NCBI GenBank assembly: GCA_022711435.1
Contig: JAKLFB010000001.1
Location: 1-64,000 of the forward strand
Length of the DNA stretch: 64,000 nt
Origin: Verrucomicrobiota bacterium
GTDB lineage: Bacteria; Verrucomicrobiota; Verrucomicrobiia; Limisphaerales; UBA1319
Reading direction: 5' to 3'
The translations under genes were made by a program, and so were the position numbers. Below are positions 35,740-45,520 of the stretch, one piece after another. The notes under the pieces were generated by a model, which saw nothing but the letters and a program-made list of their open reading frames with translations, had not been told where the DNA came from and made no database searches. Numbering within the stretch: position 1 is the stretch's first letter; each line of letters opens with the position of its first letter.

Positions 35740-38700
35740 TCAGCGGGGCGCAGGCGGATCGGCGGGCGGATCGCGGGGCACGAAGATGCCCTTGATGGTT
35801 TTGACGGGCTGGAGGGGCATGAGGAGAAGGCGGGGGACCATGTAGAGCGGCTCGCTGCGGGGCCGTCCCAGGGTCCCGGTCACCTTGTACTCGAAGACCT
35901 TGCTGACGGGCAGCATCGCCCACCGAAGAAGAGGGCCGATCACGACCGTGTCGCCGAAGAAAGCGGCTTCGACCTGGGCGTTCACCCGGCCGGCGAAATC
36001 GATCGTGCCTTCGTATTTCAATCGAACGGGCGGGGATCGGATTTCGAGGTCGCGGGTATGGAACACGCTATCCTGGATCGTGAACGAGGCGTTGCCTTGA
36101 TCCGCGCGGCTGTTGCCCAGGCCGGGGATGATCGAGCTGAGGATCGGGGAGAAGAGCCCGAGCATCGGGATGTCCCACAGGAGGCCGTCGCGGAGGCTGA
36201 CCCATCCCTCTCCCTGCCAGCTGTTCCAGTCGCGCGTGTTGAGGTGGGGGATGGAGACCTCGCCATTGAGGACGCCTTCGAGGCGGTTGGTGTCGGAGAA
36301 CAGATCGCGCATGAGGGGCGCCATATTGACGCTGGAGACTGCGCATTGGACCTCGAGGTCGCTTCCCTGATCGGTGGAAATGCGAGAGTCGATGCTGCCG
36401 GTGATCCGGCCCTGGTAGGCGGCCCCCTGGAAGTCGGTGATCGCCATCCGGTCCCCCATCCAATCCACCTGGCCCCGGACCCGATCGAACTGGAGGCGCC
36501 ACCAGTGGAACGGGCCGCCCTCGACGGCGAACCGGAGGTTGGCCTGGACCGGCGGGTTGACCTGAAGCGATCCGTCGACGCAGACGGTGGGCGGATTCAG
36601 GAAGCGGTAGGGCTCCATGGTCGCCGCGGTCTGAGGGCCAATCGGGCGGAGGATGACGCCGGGATCGATATGGGCGATGGCGTTGGTGATCCAGAGGCAT
36701 TGGGCGGCGGTGTCGAAGCCCAGGCTGGAGACGGAGACCGATTCGGCGCCCCGAAGGACGCTGACATTGCGGGCCCGGAGCCAGCGGTTGGTGTAGTCGA
36801 GCGTCCCGGCGGCATGGTCCAGCGATTCCCCCCGGAACCGGAACGACGCGAGCGAGAGCTGGCCGGCGAACCCGGTCCGCTCGAGTGCCTTCCAGCGGCC
36901 CCAGAGATCGCCTTCGATCAGGGGCGGGCCCGAGAGATCGAAGAAGTCGAGCGCGCGCTGCTGGGCGGGGGAGAGGATGGGCCGGAGGGCTCGAGGATCG
37001 ATCGTGCTGCGGATGCCCCAGTGGTAGTCCTGGGTGGCGATCGGGCATTCGTAGGTCAGATCCAGCCGGCCCTCGGGGCGTGTCGCGTAAAGCATGGGCA
37101 CTCGCCACACCCCGTTCGACAGGAAGAAATGCACGGCCGCATCGGAATAGGGGACGCGCCGGAAGTCGCCATTTCGAGCCCGGACATCTCCTTCGAGCTG
37201 GAGATGGGGCAGGATCTCCGTCCTCCAATCAGGGGAGCGCCGGGTCCATGAGGGCCAGGTTGCGACGGCCTGGCCGGAGATCAGGGGCGGTGTTTGGAAG
37301 CCGTATTGGCGGAGCCAGCGGCGTCCGGACTCGGAGAGGAGGGGAGCCACGCGATGCACATCGATGCTGGATTCAGCCTGGAGGGCGATCTGGCGTGTGA
37401 CGGCGTCGACGCGGCCTGTCAGCAGCAGTTGCCCGGCGTGGAGGTGGGCATCGAGCCGGTCGAGGCTGAGGCGGGGCGCGTCCCAGCGGGCCCGGGCCTG
37501 GACGCGGGCGGCATCGAGATTGGGGGAGGCGAGGCGATCGAGGTCGACGGCGGCATCGAATCGGAGGGGGTAGAACGCCTCCCAGAAAGTGCCGCTCACC
37601 TCGGCGGGGAGCGGGCTGGCGGGCTGGTAGCCGGTGATCTCGCCGTCCAGGGTGATCGAGGATGCCTGGGCCACGTTCGAGTCCGGCTGCTCGAGCGCCA
37701 GGTGGATCTGGGGATTGGAGACCAGATTCGATCCAAGAAGCAGGTCCATCCAGTCGCGGGCGGCCAGGCCGGCGAATGCGCTGGCTTGGGGCCACAGGCT
37801 GGCAGAGGCGGCCGCCGCGGCGACCGTCAGGGCCAGATGGCGGGCCGAGCCCGCCGCGGTCCGCACCGGTCCGGTTTCGATCCGGATCCGGCTATTGGTG
37901 GGAGTGGTGTCCTGGTCGATCCAGTGCGCGGTGGCGGACAGGCGGTCGATGGCGGCCGAGGATCGGAGGCGAACGGATCGGGCCTGGACGCGTCCAGCGA
38001 GGCGGCTGGGGCGGCTGGGGGGGGATGCGCCGGAGGCATCCAGCTCGATGGCGATGTCGCTGCCTTGGAATGGCGGGGTGTCGACACCGAAGGCGGTGGC
38101 ATCGAGCCGCGCCGTCCAGCCGGGCTCCGGCCGGTTCCCGGCGGGATCGGATCGGGCCTGCAGCCGGAGGTTGAGCTGGCGGATCTCCTGGTTGGACGAT
38201 CGGGCGTGAGGGGCAGAGAACTCGATCGAGAAGCGCCATGGGCCCGCGGCGTCGGCGTCGGCATGGATATCGACGGCGAGCTGGGGGGCGCCGTCGACGA
38301 TCCAGCGCTCCCACTGTCCGACGGCACGGCGGACCCAGGGCGCAAAGCGGTCGGCCAGAGAGCGGCTGTCGGTGGGCGCGCCTTCGGACGGCTTCCGCGG
38401 CAGGGCGGGCGCGTTGGAGATCGAGCCGCGAAGGATCCAATGGATGCCCAGGCACTCTCCTTCGAGGCTTTCGATCTCCCAGCAATCGGGCGCGGGGCGG
38501 AGGCGGCCCTGGACGCGGTCCACCTCCAGGCGCCAGGGCGGGAGATTGGACACGGCCGGCAGGGGCCAAGTGAGGCGGGCATCGCGGATGGCGAGATCGC
38601 CGGGCTCGATGCGGCCGCGGAGCAGGGCGCGGTGCCGCAGGCGGAGCTGGATCGAGTCGATCGAGAGCCGCGGGCCCGATGGAGCGCGGGCCTCGTTCAT

Positions 38701-38943
38701 GCGGACCTGGTCGGCGATGATGCCGCGGACGAAATGCCAGCGCATGCGGGCGAACTGCAGGTCCAGGCCGCGGGAGCGGAGCTGGGCCAGAAGGGGGGTC
38801 TTGATGAAGGATGGCAGGCCGACGAAATGCACGTAAACCGCAAATCCGATCAGAGGGAGGCAGAGGATGCCGAGGGCGAGCTTGAGCCAGAGCAACCGCC
38901 GGATCCAGGGCCGCCACGGGGATGTGCGCGGAGCGGACGGCAT
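35740..38943 (-). CDS. AsmA-like periplasmic protein
   Basis: This 1067-residue protein has one N-terminal membrane anchor (LLWLKLALGILCLPLIGFAVYVHF, 17-40), then a long beta-rich periplasmic region. The C-terminal part carries the AsmA-like pattern: MLGLFSPILSSIIPGLG, ASFTIQDSVFHTRDLEI, KYEGTIDFAGRVNAQVEA and FEYKVTGTLGRPRSEP. AsmA/TamB-type proteins bridge the periplasm and are implicated in moving phospholipid to the outer membrane. It starts two bases after the DUF4340 gene, as the last gene of the ABC exporter operon. The ATG at 38943 fits the membrane anchor. Confidence 0.78.
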   Translation of the reverse strand: MPSAPRTSPWRPWIRRLLWLKLALGILCLPLIGFAVYVHFVGLPSFIKTPLLAQLRSRGLDLQFARMRWHFVRGIIADQVRMNEARAPSGPRLSIDSIQLRLRHRALLRGRIEPGDLAIRDARLTWPLPAVSNLPPWRLEVDRVQGRLRPAPDCWEIESLEGECLGIHWILRGSISNAPALPRKPSEGAPTDSRSLADRFAPWVRRAVGQWERWIVDGAPQLAVDIHADADAAGPWRFSIEFSAPHARSSNQEIRQLNLRLQARSDPAGNRPEPGWTARLDATAFGVDTPPFQGSDIAIELDASGASPPSRPSRLAGRVQARSVRLRSSAAIDRLSATAHWIDQDTTPTNSRIRIETGPVRTAAGSARHLALTVAAAAASASLWPQASAFAGLAARDWMDLLLGSNLVSNPQIHLALEQPDSNVAQASSITLDGEITGYQPASPLPAEVSGTFWEAFYPLRFDAAVDLDRLASPNLDAARVQARARWDAPRLSLDRLDAHLHAGQLLLTGRVDAVTRQIALQAESSIDVHRVAPLLSESGRRWLRQYGFQTPPLISGQAVATWPSWTRRSPDWRTEILPHLQLEGDVRARNGDFRRVPYSDAAVHFFLSNGVWRVPMLYATRPEGRLDLTYECPIATQDYHWGIRSTIDPRALRPILSPAQQRALDFFDLSGPPLIEGDLWGRWKALERTGFAGQLSLASFRFRGESLDHAAGTLDYTNRWLRARNVSVLRGAESVSVSSLGFDTAAQCLWITNAIAHIDPGVILRPIGPQTAATMEPYRFLNPPTVCVDGSLQVNPPVQANLRFAVEGGPFHWWRLQFDRVRGQVDWMGDRMAITDFQGAAYQGRITGSIDSRISTDQGSDLEVQCAVSSVNMAPLMRDLFSDTNRLEGVLNGEVSIPHLNTRDWNSWQGEGWVSLRDGLLWDIPMLGLFSPILSSIIPGLGNSRADQGNASFTIQDSVFHTRDLEIRSPPVRLKYEGTIDFAGRVNAQVEAAFFGDTVVIGPLLRWAMLPVSKVFEYKVTGTLGRPRSEPLYMVPRLLLMPLQPVKTIKGIFVPRDPPADPPAPR

Positions 38944-38945
38944 GG

Positions 38946-40775
38946 CTATGGAGCCGGCGGCGAGGGCTGGGCAAACAGCCCCCGGAGGAAATCCACGTAG
39001 AGATTGAAGAGAGTGAGTCGGAACTCGAAGATGACCGTTTGATCTTCGCGGTCGATGGCGGCGAAGATGTGCTGGGAGGGGGCCTGGCGGCCGAACCGGA
39101 TCGAGCAAGAGCGGGCGCGGCCGGACTCCTGGAGGTCGATCGTGAGCGTATGAGCGGCCTCGGGGAAGCCATGGCGGGGGAGCTGGTCGGCTCCGATGGC
39201 GGTCCACGCCTCGGCGCGGAGCTGCCCCAGGCGATAGAGCGTTTCCTCGAGGGCCAGGTCCGACGGGCTGGCCAGGGGGGTGTTGCCGGGCGCCTGGACC
39301 CAGGCGGCGCCCGGCGCGCGGGAGAGCTTGCGGGTTTGTCCCTCGATGGCGATGGTGACGGCGACGACGTTGGAGCTGTCGAAGCTCCAGACCGATCGAT
39401 CCCGGAACTGGAAGGCGCGGGTGGGGAGGCCGGCCAGGTTGGTGCGCGGCACGCCATAGACGGAGTCCTCGCCGGTGAGCCGGACGTAGTACTTGTCGTC
39501 ATAGCTGGCGCCGAGGTTGATCTGGGCGAGGAAGGCATTGGTGGGGCTGGCTGGGCCGGGCTTGGGGCGGAGCGTGTATTGGCGGGCGGGCTTGGTCAGG
39601 CCGTAGGGGGCGAAATCGGTCACCACATCCCGGACGTATTCGACGACCTCGAGCGCGGTGAGATCGCCGAGGAACCGCTGCATGGTCTCGGGGTCAGCCG
39701 GGAGCCGGGCGGGGCCGGCCACGGTCCATGCGTTCGCCGATTGGCGCTGGAGGGCAAACGACTCTTCGCCGGCGATCTCGATGAGGTCGATCGAGGCGAC
39801 GAGAGGCGAGATGAGGCGGGGGTCGCGCCAGTAGGCGAGGGGCTTGCGCAGGCTGTCGAGCGGCGCGCGCAGCACCAGGACCAGCCCCGGGTCCGGCGGG
39901 CAATGGGCGTAGACCAGACCCGCGTTGTTGGTGGGGCTGAGGCCGAAGTGAGCGGTCAGGAGATCGTTGGAGCCGCGGCTGAAAGTGATGCTGGACTCGG
40001 AGGGCTGGAGGCGGAGGGCCTCGAGCTCGACGGCGGAGGGGGCGGGCAAAAACTGCGTGATCTGCCAGAACTCCAACTCCTGGATGAGCCGGTGGATCTT
40101 GCGGTTATCGGCGCGGGCGTTCATGGGCTGGCCCAGGCGCCAGAGGTGGGTGGCGTCGTCAACCTTGAACTCGAGGTTCTGGGCGCCGGTGCGGATCTGG
40201 AGCCGGTTGTAGCCGAGCCCGCGCAGGCGCAGGAAAGTGGTGTCGCGCCAGTCGTCGGCGCTGCGGGGCAGGCTGTCGAGGAACCCGGCGTCGCAGAAGT
40301 AAATGCCGTCGGCGCCGACGAGCTGGATGTAGACCTGCTGGCCGACGGGGGTGGGCCCGCCGATCTTGAGGAGGAACTGGTTGGTGGCCTGGGAAGCGAT
40401 GACGGTGGCGCGGGGCGGATCGAGGCCGAAGGCGGCGAGGGATGCCTTTTGGCTGGCCAGATCGCGGGCGGTGATGTGGGAGTGGCGGTCGAGCTTCGAG
40501 AAGACGCTCAAGAGCCGCTCGACGCGCGGTGCGTGGGCGACGGTTTGGACGGGATGCGTGAGGCGCCAGCGGCCCTCGGTGCGCTCGGCGCGCAGGACGG
40601 GGTTGGTCAGCTGGTGGATCTCGACGCCGGTGACCGCATCCGCGCGAAAGCCGGCGAGGACAGGGCTGGATTGGGCGCGGGACTCGGGATCGCGAGGCTC
40701 GCGCTCGAACAGCAGGATGAAGGCAAACAAGGCGAGGGCGCTCAGGACCAGGAGCCATGTGCTGCGGGCGTTCAT
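38946..40775 (-). CDS. DUF4340 domain-containing protein
   Basis: A 609-residue protein with an N-terminal membrane anchor (TWLLVLSALALFAFILLFE, 6-24) and an extracytoplasmic beta-rich region. It has repeated DUF4340-type units (RWRLTHPVQTVAHAPRVERLLSVFSKL near 70-95 and similar forms later, for example TVAGPARLPADPETMQRFLGDL). DUF4340 proteins usually sit beside Gld-type ABC exporters, as here, and their function is unknown. It lies 13 bp after the GldG-like gene. Confidence 0.85.
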   Translation of the reverse strand: MNARSTWLLVLSALALFAFILLFEREPRDPESRAQSSPVLAGFRADAVTGVEIHQLTNPVLRAERTEGRWRLTHPVQTVAHAPRVERLLSVFSKLDRHSHITARDLASQKASLAAFGLDPPRATVIASQATNQFLLKIGGPTPVGQQVYIQLVGADGIYFCDAGFLDSLPRSADDWRDTTFLRLRGLGYNRLQIRTGAQNLEFKVDDATHLWRLGQPMNARADNRKIHRLIQELEFWQITQFLPAPSAVELEALRLQPSESSITFSRGSNDLLTAHFGLSPTNNAGLVYAHCPPDPGLVLVLRAPLDSLRKPLAYWRDPRLISPLVASIDLIEIAGEESFALQRQSANAWTVAGPARLPADPETMQRFLGDLTALEVVEYVRDVVTDFAPYGLTKPARQYTLRPKPGPASPTNAFLAQINLGASYDDKYYVRLTGEDSVYGVPRTNLAGLPTRAFQFRDRSVWSFDSSNVVAVTIAIEGQTRKLSRAPGAAWVQAPGNTPLASPSDLALEETLYRLGQLRAEAWTAIGADQLPRHGFPEAAHTLTIDLQESGRARSCSIRFGRQAPSQHIFAAIDREDQTVIFEFRLTLFNLYVDFLRGLFAQPSPPAP

Positions 40776-40788
40776 GGGGTGCTCCGGT

Positions 40789-42312
40789 TCAGTGTCGCCG
40801 GCGCCACCAGACGACCAGCCCGACGAACAGGATGGAGCCGGGCAGCGCCAGGAGCAGCAGCCAGCGGACGGCGGTGAGCTGGGCGGGGGTCATCACCACC
40901 TGGAATTCGCGGACGGGCCGGGGGCCGATGCCGCCCATGAGCTGGCTGCGATCGAGCAGCCAGTTGATGCTCAGCACGGCGAAGTCGCGGTTGTTGAGGG
41001 AGTCGATCATGTAGTTGCCCAGGAAAATCGAGTCGCCCACGACGACGATGCGGGTGGAGGTGGGGTTGATGCTGATGCCGGGGACGCTGCCTTTTTCGAC
41101 GGCGGCCATGATGGGGATGGGGCCGCGGCGGTTCCGGAAGAGGTTCTCATAGAGGACCTCGTCGCGGATGTCCGCCGTCGCGAAGCTGTTCTCGCCGGAG
41201 GCAGCCAAGGGCTCGACACGGGGCGCATCGGCGTCCGGGCGCCCGCCGGGCCGCTTCTCGATGGTTCGGGGCAGAACCAAATGGAGGCGCGAGCGGAGGA
41301 GGGGGCGGACGATGGGATGGTTGAGGGCCAGGTAATTCGTGACGACAAGGTTGCGGCTGGCGGCGACCTTGACCGAGCCGGCCCCGCCCGACTCGAGTTC
41401 GAGCACGACGTCGTCGCCGACGCGCACGCCCCAGGAGGCGAGCACTCCTTCGAGGCCGGTGCGGCCCAGGTTGTTCATCAGCGCCAGCAGCCGGCCGCCG
41501 CGCGCGAGGAATCCGTTGAGCCGGTCCAGCTCGGCCGGGTCGTAGCGGCTTTGGGGGCCGGCGATGATCAGCAGGCTTTCCGGCGGGATCTCCTGGCGCG
41601 CCAGATCGATCGTCTGCACCTCGACGTTGTTCTGCTCGAGGATCTGGGCCAGCTTCGAGTAGCCCATCTGCGGATTGTCGCTGCGCGGATCGTGCTCGCT
41701 GTGGCCGGCGACAAAGCAGGCTCGGAACCGGCGGGCGTCGGTCACGGCGACGATGGCGGAGGTGAACATGAGCTCGCCCTTGAAGTTGACGCGCTGGAAG
41801 GTTCGGGCGCCCGGGGGGCCGCCGGAGGCGGGCCCGAGATCGGAGAGCTCTTTTTCATGGACGATCTTCATGCGGCCGCCGCAGTCGAAGATCACGAGAT
41901 TGCGATAGAGGGTGTCGTTGTTGGCCTCGGGGAACGAGAGGCGATAGCGCTCCTTGAGGAGCTGGGCGGCGCCCGGGTTTCGCATGTAATCGACCTGCTC
42001 GACCTGGATCCGGGGGCAGGCCTGCTGGTATTCGGCCAGGAGGGAGGAGACCGAGCTGTAGAGGGGCGACTGCTGGTCGAAGAAGACCGTGATCTGGATG
42101 GCGTTGGTCAGGGAGCCGAGGAAGTTCTGGGTGAGGACGGACAGCTCGTGGGGGTTGGGGGATGCCCAATGCAGCCGGCGATAATGGCGGCTGGAGAGGT
42201 AGTTGGCCATCAGCACCAGGGCGAGCATCGCCAGGGCCGACGCCGCCGAGCGCGCGCCGATGACCCATCGTTGGCGGCTCGAGAATCCAGGCGGGGCGGG
42301 ATCGGCTTTCAT
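40789..42312 (-). CDS. GldG-like ABC transporter auxiliary protein
   Basis: The 507-residue protein has a membrane segment at each end (about 20-45 and 480-500) with a large extracytoplasmic domain between, the ABC_transp_aux (GldG/DUF4350-type) layout. FFDQQSPLYSSVSSLLAEYQQACPRIQVEQVDY and LIIAGPQSRYDPAELDRLNGFLARGGRL (given as 100-130 and 245-275 regions) are characteristic. It is coupled to the permease gene (1-bp gap). Outside Bacteroidota such sets are not tied to gliding; the exported substrate is unknown. Confidence 0.85.
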   Translation of the reverse strand: MKADPAPPGFSSRQRWVIGARSAASALAMLALVLMANYLSSRHYRRLHWASPNPHELSVLTQNFLGSLTNAIQITVFFDQQSPLYSSVSSLLAEYQQACPRIQVEQVDYMRNPGAAQLLKERYRLSFPEANNDTLYRNLVIFDCGGRMKIVHEKELSDLGPASGGPPGARTFQRVNFKGELMFTSAIVAVTDARRFRACFVAGHSEHDPRSDNPQMGYSKLAQILEQNNVEVQTIDLARQEIPPESLLIIAGPQSRYDPAELDRLNGFLARGGRLLALMNNLGRTGLEGVLASWGVRVGDDVVLELESGGAGSVKVAASRNLVVTNYLALNHPIVRPLLRSRLHLVLPRTIEKRPGGRPDADAPRVEPLAASGENSFATADIRDEVLYENLFRNRRGPIPIMAAVEKGSVPGISINPTSTRIVVVGDSIFLGNYMIDSLNNRDFAVLSINWLLDRSQLMGGIGPRPVREFQVVMTPAQLTAVRWLLLLALPGSILFVGLVVWWRRRH

Positions 42313-42313
42313 G

Positions 42314-43066
42314 CTATCTCCAGCGCCGGCTTTCGACCACCTTCAGCGTCAGAAAAAGGAAGAAGACGGTCAGGGTGACGTAAAAGGCCACGTGCCGGGT
42401 GTCGAGGACGCCCCGGACAAAATCCTGCATGTGCTCGATCATGGAGACGTAGCCGAGGATCTTGGCGGAGCTGCCCAGGCGGGGTATGCCGAAGAGGGAT
42501 CGGAAGCTCAGGAGGAACAGGCCTGCGCCCAGGACGAACGCCACCACGGCGGCGATGATCTGGCTGCGCGTCAGGGCGGAGGCGAAGCAGCCCATCGACA
42601 TGTAGAGCCCGCCCAGCAGGAGGATGCCCAGGAACGCGCTGGCCAGCAGCGGGGGGCCGAACGCCGTGGTGTCGTTCGCGTAGTAGCGCACGATCAACAC
42701 GCACAGGAACAGGGGCATCCAGAGCAGGAGGTGGAACAGCAGCGCGCTGGCGAACTTGGCCAGCACGACCTCGATGTCGCGGACGGGCGCGGTCATGAGG
42801 GTCTCGAACGTGCCCGACGATCTTTCATGGGCGAAGGTGCGCATCGTGATGAGAGGGGAGGCCAGGAGCAGGATGAGCCAGAAATACCAGGTCTGATAGA
42901 ACATCTCGGTCACCGGCACGTCGGTCGACTCCTGGTTGAGGCGCTCGAGCAGGTCGGTGATGGTGAACCCGATCAGGAAGAGCACGCAGGCGATGAGGAT
43001 GTAGCCGGTGAGCGAGGCGAAGTAGCTCGAGAGCTCGCGCCGGACGATGGCCAGGAACGCGGACAT
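42314..43066 (-). CDS. ABC-2 type transport permease (GldF-like)
   Basis: A 250-residue permease with six hydrophobic segments. The N-terminus AIVRRELSSYFASLTGYI and the loop ITMRTFAHERSSGTFETLMTAPV (about 90-112) are hallmarks of this ABC-2 permease group. It forms the membrane channel for the ATPase encoded just upstream, whose stop overlaps its start. The GldG-like gene follows after 1 bp. Confidence 0.9.
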   Translation of the reverse strand: MSAFLAIVRRELSSYFASLTGYILIACVLFLIGFTITDLLERLNQESTDVPVTEMFYQTWYFWLILLLASPLITMRTFAHERSSGTFETLMTAPVRDIEVVLAKFASALLFHLLLWMPLFLCVLIVRYYANDTTAFGPPLLASAFLGILLLGGLYMSMGCFASALTRSQIIAAVVAFVLGAGLFLLSFRSLFGIPRLGSSAKILGYVSMIEHMQDFVRGVLDTRHVAFYVTLTVFFLFLTLKVVESRRWR

Positions 43067-44031
43067 CAGCCGGCCTCCTCCTCCTGGATGTCGCGGGTCA
43101 TGTGCACGAAGATGTCCTCGAGAGTCGGGCGCGATCGCGTCAGCTCCCGCAGCGTCCAGCCCCGGTCCCGGACGGCGGCGAACAGGGCGGGGCGGAGGTC
43201 AAGGCCGGGCAGGGGGGTGAGGGCGCACCGGAGGAACTCGCCGTCCAGGGGCGCGACATTGAAATGGGCCACCCCGTCGAGGCCCTCGAGGAACTCGCGC
43301 AGGGCGGCGGCCGGAGCGGCGATCTCGGCGGTGACCTGGCCGCGGCTGCCGACATGCTGCTGGAGGTTCTCGGGAGAGTCGGCGGCCAGGATCCGGCCCT
43401 CGTGCAGGATCAGGACGCGCTGGCACGTCATCTCCGCCTCCGGCAGGATATGCGTCGAGATCAGGACGGTATGGTAGCCGCCGAGGTCCTTGATCAGCTG
43501 GCGGACCGCCCGGATCTGGTTGGGATCCAGACCGAGGGTGGGCTCGTCGAGGATGATGAGCTCGGGCTCGTGGACGAGGGCGTCGGCCAGGCCGATCCGC
43601 TGGCGGTATCCGAGGGAGAGCTGGCCGATCATGGAGTGGCGGACGTCGGCCAGATCGCACTGCTCGAGGACGCAGTCGATTCGCTCGCGCATGCGGCGGC
43701 CGCCCAGCCCCTTGAGACGGGCGCGAAACAAGAGGTATTCCCGGACGCGGAGATCGAGGTGGAGCGGGTTGTTCTCCGGCATGTAGCCGATCCGCCGCCG
43801 CACCTCCAGGGACTGGGAGAAGACGTCGAATCCGGCGACGCGGGCGAAGCCGGAGGTGGCCGGCAGGTACCCGGCCAGGATGCGCAGGGTGGTGCTCTTG
43901 CCGGCGCCGTTGGGCCCCAGGATGCCGACGATCTCGCCGCGGGCCACGGTGAACGACAGGTCGTCAATCGCCGGGTGCCCCGCGTAACGCTTGGTCAGCC
44001 CGGATGCTTCGATCATGGCGCCGTCATTCAT
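43066..44031 (-). CDS. ABC transporter ATP-binding protein (GldA-like)
   Basis: The 321-residue ATPase has Walker A GILGPNGAGKSTTLR (about 35-49), signature LSLGYRQRIGLADALVHEP (about 138-156) and Walker B LIILDEPTLGLDPNQ (about 158-172), followed by a switch His (LISTHILPEAEM). The C-terminal 90 residues form the extra domain common in ABC-2 exporters. It drives the permease and GldG-like partner downstream. The first Met (44031) is used; Met6 is possible. It starts 55 bp after the DegP-type gene and may share its transcript. Confidence 0.92.
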   Translation of the reverse strand: MNDGAMIEASGLTKRYAGHPAIDDLSFTVARGEIVGILGPNGAGKSTTLRILAGYLPATSGFARVAGFDVFSQSLEVRRRIGYMPENNPLHLDLRVREYLLFRARLKGLGGRRMRERIDCVLEQCDLADVRHSMIGQLSLGYRQRIGLADALVHEPELIILDEPTLGLDPNQIRAVRQLIKDLGGYHTVLISTHILPEAEMTCQRVLILHEGRILAADSPENLQQHVGSRGQVTAEIAAPAAALREFLEGLDGVAHFNVAPLDGEFLRCALTPLPGLDLRPALFAAVRDRGWTLRELTRSRPTLEDIFVHMTRDIQEEEAG

Positions 44032-44086
44032 GGCCTGAGTTTGGACTTTAGGACCGCCCCGACAGGATGCCCAGCAAAAACCTCGG

Positions 44087-45490
44087 TCATCGCAAGGTCA
44101 GCCGGACGGATCCAGCCCGCCGGCGAACGAACAGCTCGTTGCCCTCCTCGACGACCACTCCGAGGGCGACCGTCTCGCCGGCGGCCCGCGCGTGCAGGCG
44201 GCGGGCGGCGTCCACCAGGCCCGCCACCGGCTGCCCGTCCAGGGTCTGGATCACGAACCCGTGCCGCAGCCCGGCCCGCGCCGCAGGGCTGTCGGCATCC
44301 ACACCCGCAATCAGCAGCCCCTCGGAGAAGTTCAGGCCCAGGCTCTCGGCCAGGGCCGCGGTCAGCCATTGCACGCTCGCACCCGTCCTCCGCCGGATCA
44401 GGTCCGCGTTGAAGAACCGGTCCTCCGGAGCCAGCCGCAGCGTGAGCGCCAGGGCGTCGCCGCCCCGGCGGATGAGCAGGCGCAGGGGGCGGCGATCGCC
44501 GGCGGCGACCAGCCGCTCGACCAGCGGGATCCACCGGGCCGCCGGCTCGCCTTCGAGCTCGAGGAGAAGATCGCCCGCGCGCAGGCCCGCATCCTCGGCC
44601 GGGCTGCCCGGCTCGACCGCCAGCACCTCCATCGGCGCCTTGCCCGGATGAAGGCGCGCGCCAAACCAGAGGGACGCGACCTGCTCCGGGCTGAACAGGT
44701 CGACCAGGGCGGCGCTGATCTGCCGGATCGGGATGGCGAAGCCGATGCCCTGGCCGGTCCGATAGATGGCCACATTGATCCCGATCACCTCGCCCCGCAG
44801 GTTGACGAGCGGGCCGCCGCTGTTGCCGGGATTGATCGCCGCGTCGGTCTGCAGCCAGTCGGGCAGCCGCAGCGGCCCGGAATCGTCGGGGCGCGGCCGC
44901 CGGCTCTTCGAGCTGAGAATCCCGCGGCTGACGGAGACGCCCAGGCCAAACGGGTTGCCCAGGGCCAGGACCGTCTCTCCCAGGAGCAGGTCGTCATCGG
45001 CCGCAAACGCCGCCGCCGGGAACCGCTGGCCGGCCGGCGCCTTCAGCTTCAGCAGCGCCACGTCCGCTCCCGGCCGCGCCTTGACCACCGCCGCGGCGCA
45101 CTCCGTCCCGTCGGACAGAACCACCGTGATCTCGTCGGCCCCCTCGACGACGTGGCTGTTGGTCAGCACATAGCCTGACTCGTCGACGATCACGCCGGAG
45201 CCGGCGCTGGACAGAGGCGGGAGCTCCTGGACGAAGGGCGCCCAGTTGTCCCGCCACCAATCGTAGAAGAACCCCTGCCGGCGCACCTGGGTGCGCGTGG
45301 CGATGTTGACGACCGAGGGCAGGGCGCGCTCGACGGCCTCGACCACCGCGTCGCGGCGCACCTCGGCGGGAGGAGCCGCCGCCGGGGCGCCCGCAAGGGC
45401 GCCGGCGCAGGCCGCCCAGGCGCCGAGCGCCGCCGCGGCGACGGGGCCGCGGCCCAACCGACACCGGCCAATATTATTAATAATTGACAT
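44087..45490 (-). CDS. DegP/HtrA-type periplasmic serine protease
   Basis: This 467-residue protease has a signal-like N-terminus (GPVAAAALGAWAACAGALAG, 15-34), a trypsin-like domain and two PDZ domains (about 250-345 and 375-460). The triad is His113 (TNSHVVEG), Asp143 (GADVALLKL) and Ser224 (PGNSGGPLV). It degrades or refolds misfolded envelope proteins. A perfect TATAAT lies six bases before the ATG on the minus strand, so the mRNA may be leaderless. It shares a 30-bp divergent promoter region with the DUF2851 gene. Confidence 0.92.
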   Translation of the reverse strand: MSIINNIGRCRLGRGPVAAAALGAWAACAGALAGAPAAAPPAEVRRDAVVEAVERALPSVVNIATRTQVRRQGFFYDWWRDNWAPFVQELPPLSSAGSGVIVDESGYVLTNSHVVEGADEITVVLSDGTECAAAVVKARPGADVALLKLKAPAGQRFPAAAFAADDDLLLGETVLALGNPFGLGVSVSRGILSSKSRRPRPDDSGPLRLPDWLQTDAAINPGNSGGPLVNLRGEVIGINVAIYRTGQGIGFAIPIRQISAALVDLFSPEQVASLWFGARLHPGKAPMEVLAVEPGSPAEDAGLRAGDLLLELEGEPAARWIPLVERLVAAGDRRPLRLLIRRGGDALALTLRLAPEDRFFNADLIRRRTGASVQWLTAALAESLGLNFSEGLLIAGVDADSPAARAGLRHGFVIQTLDGQPVAGLVDAARRLHARAAGETVALGVVVEEGNELFVRRRAGSVRLTLR

Positions 45491-45520
45491 ACTTAAATTA
45501 TATGTTATTGATCAACATTG
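45484..45520. promoter_or_regulatory. Compact divergent promoter region
   Basis: An AT-rich block in GC-rich DNA. On the plus strand TTGACA (45484-45489) is followed after 16 bp by TATTGA (45506-45511), ten bases before the ATG at 45521. On the minus strand TATAAT (45502-45497) ends six bases before the degP-type ATG at 45490, with a poor -35. The plus -35 box overlaps the start codon of the other gene, so the two promoters must interfere or be read as leaderless messages. Confidence 0.5.
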
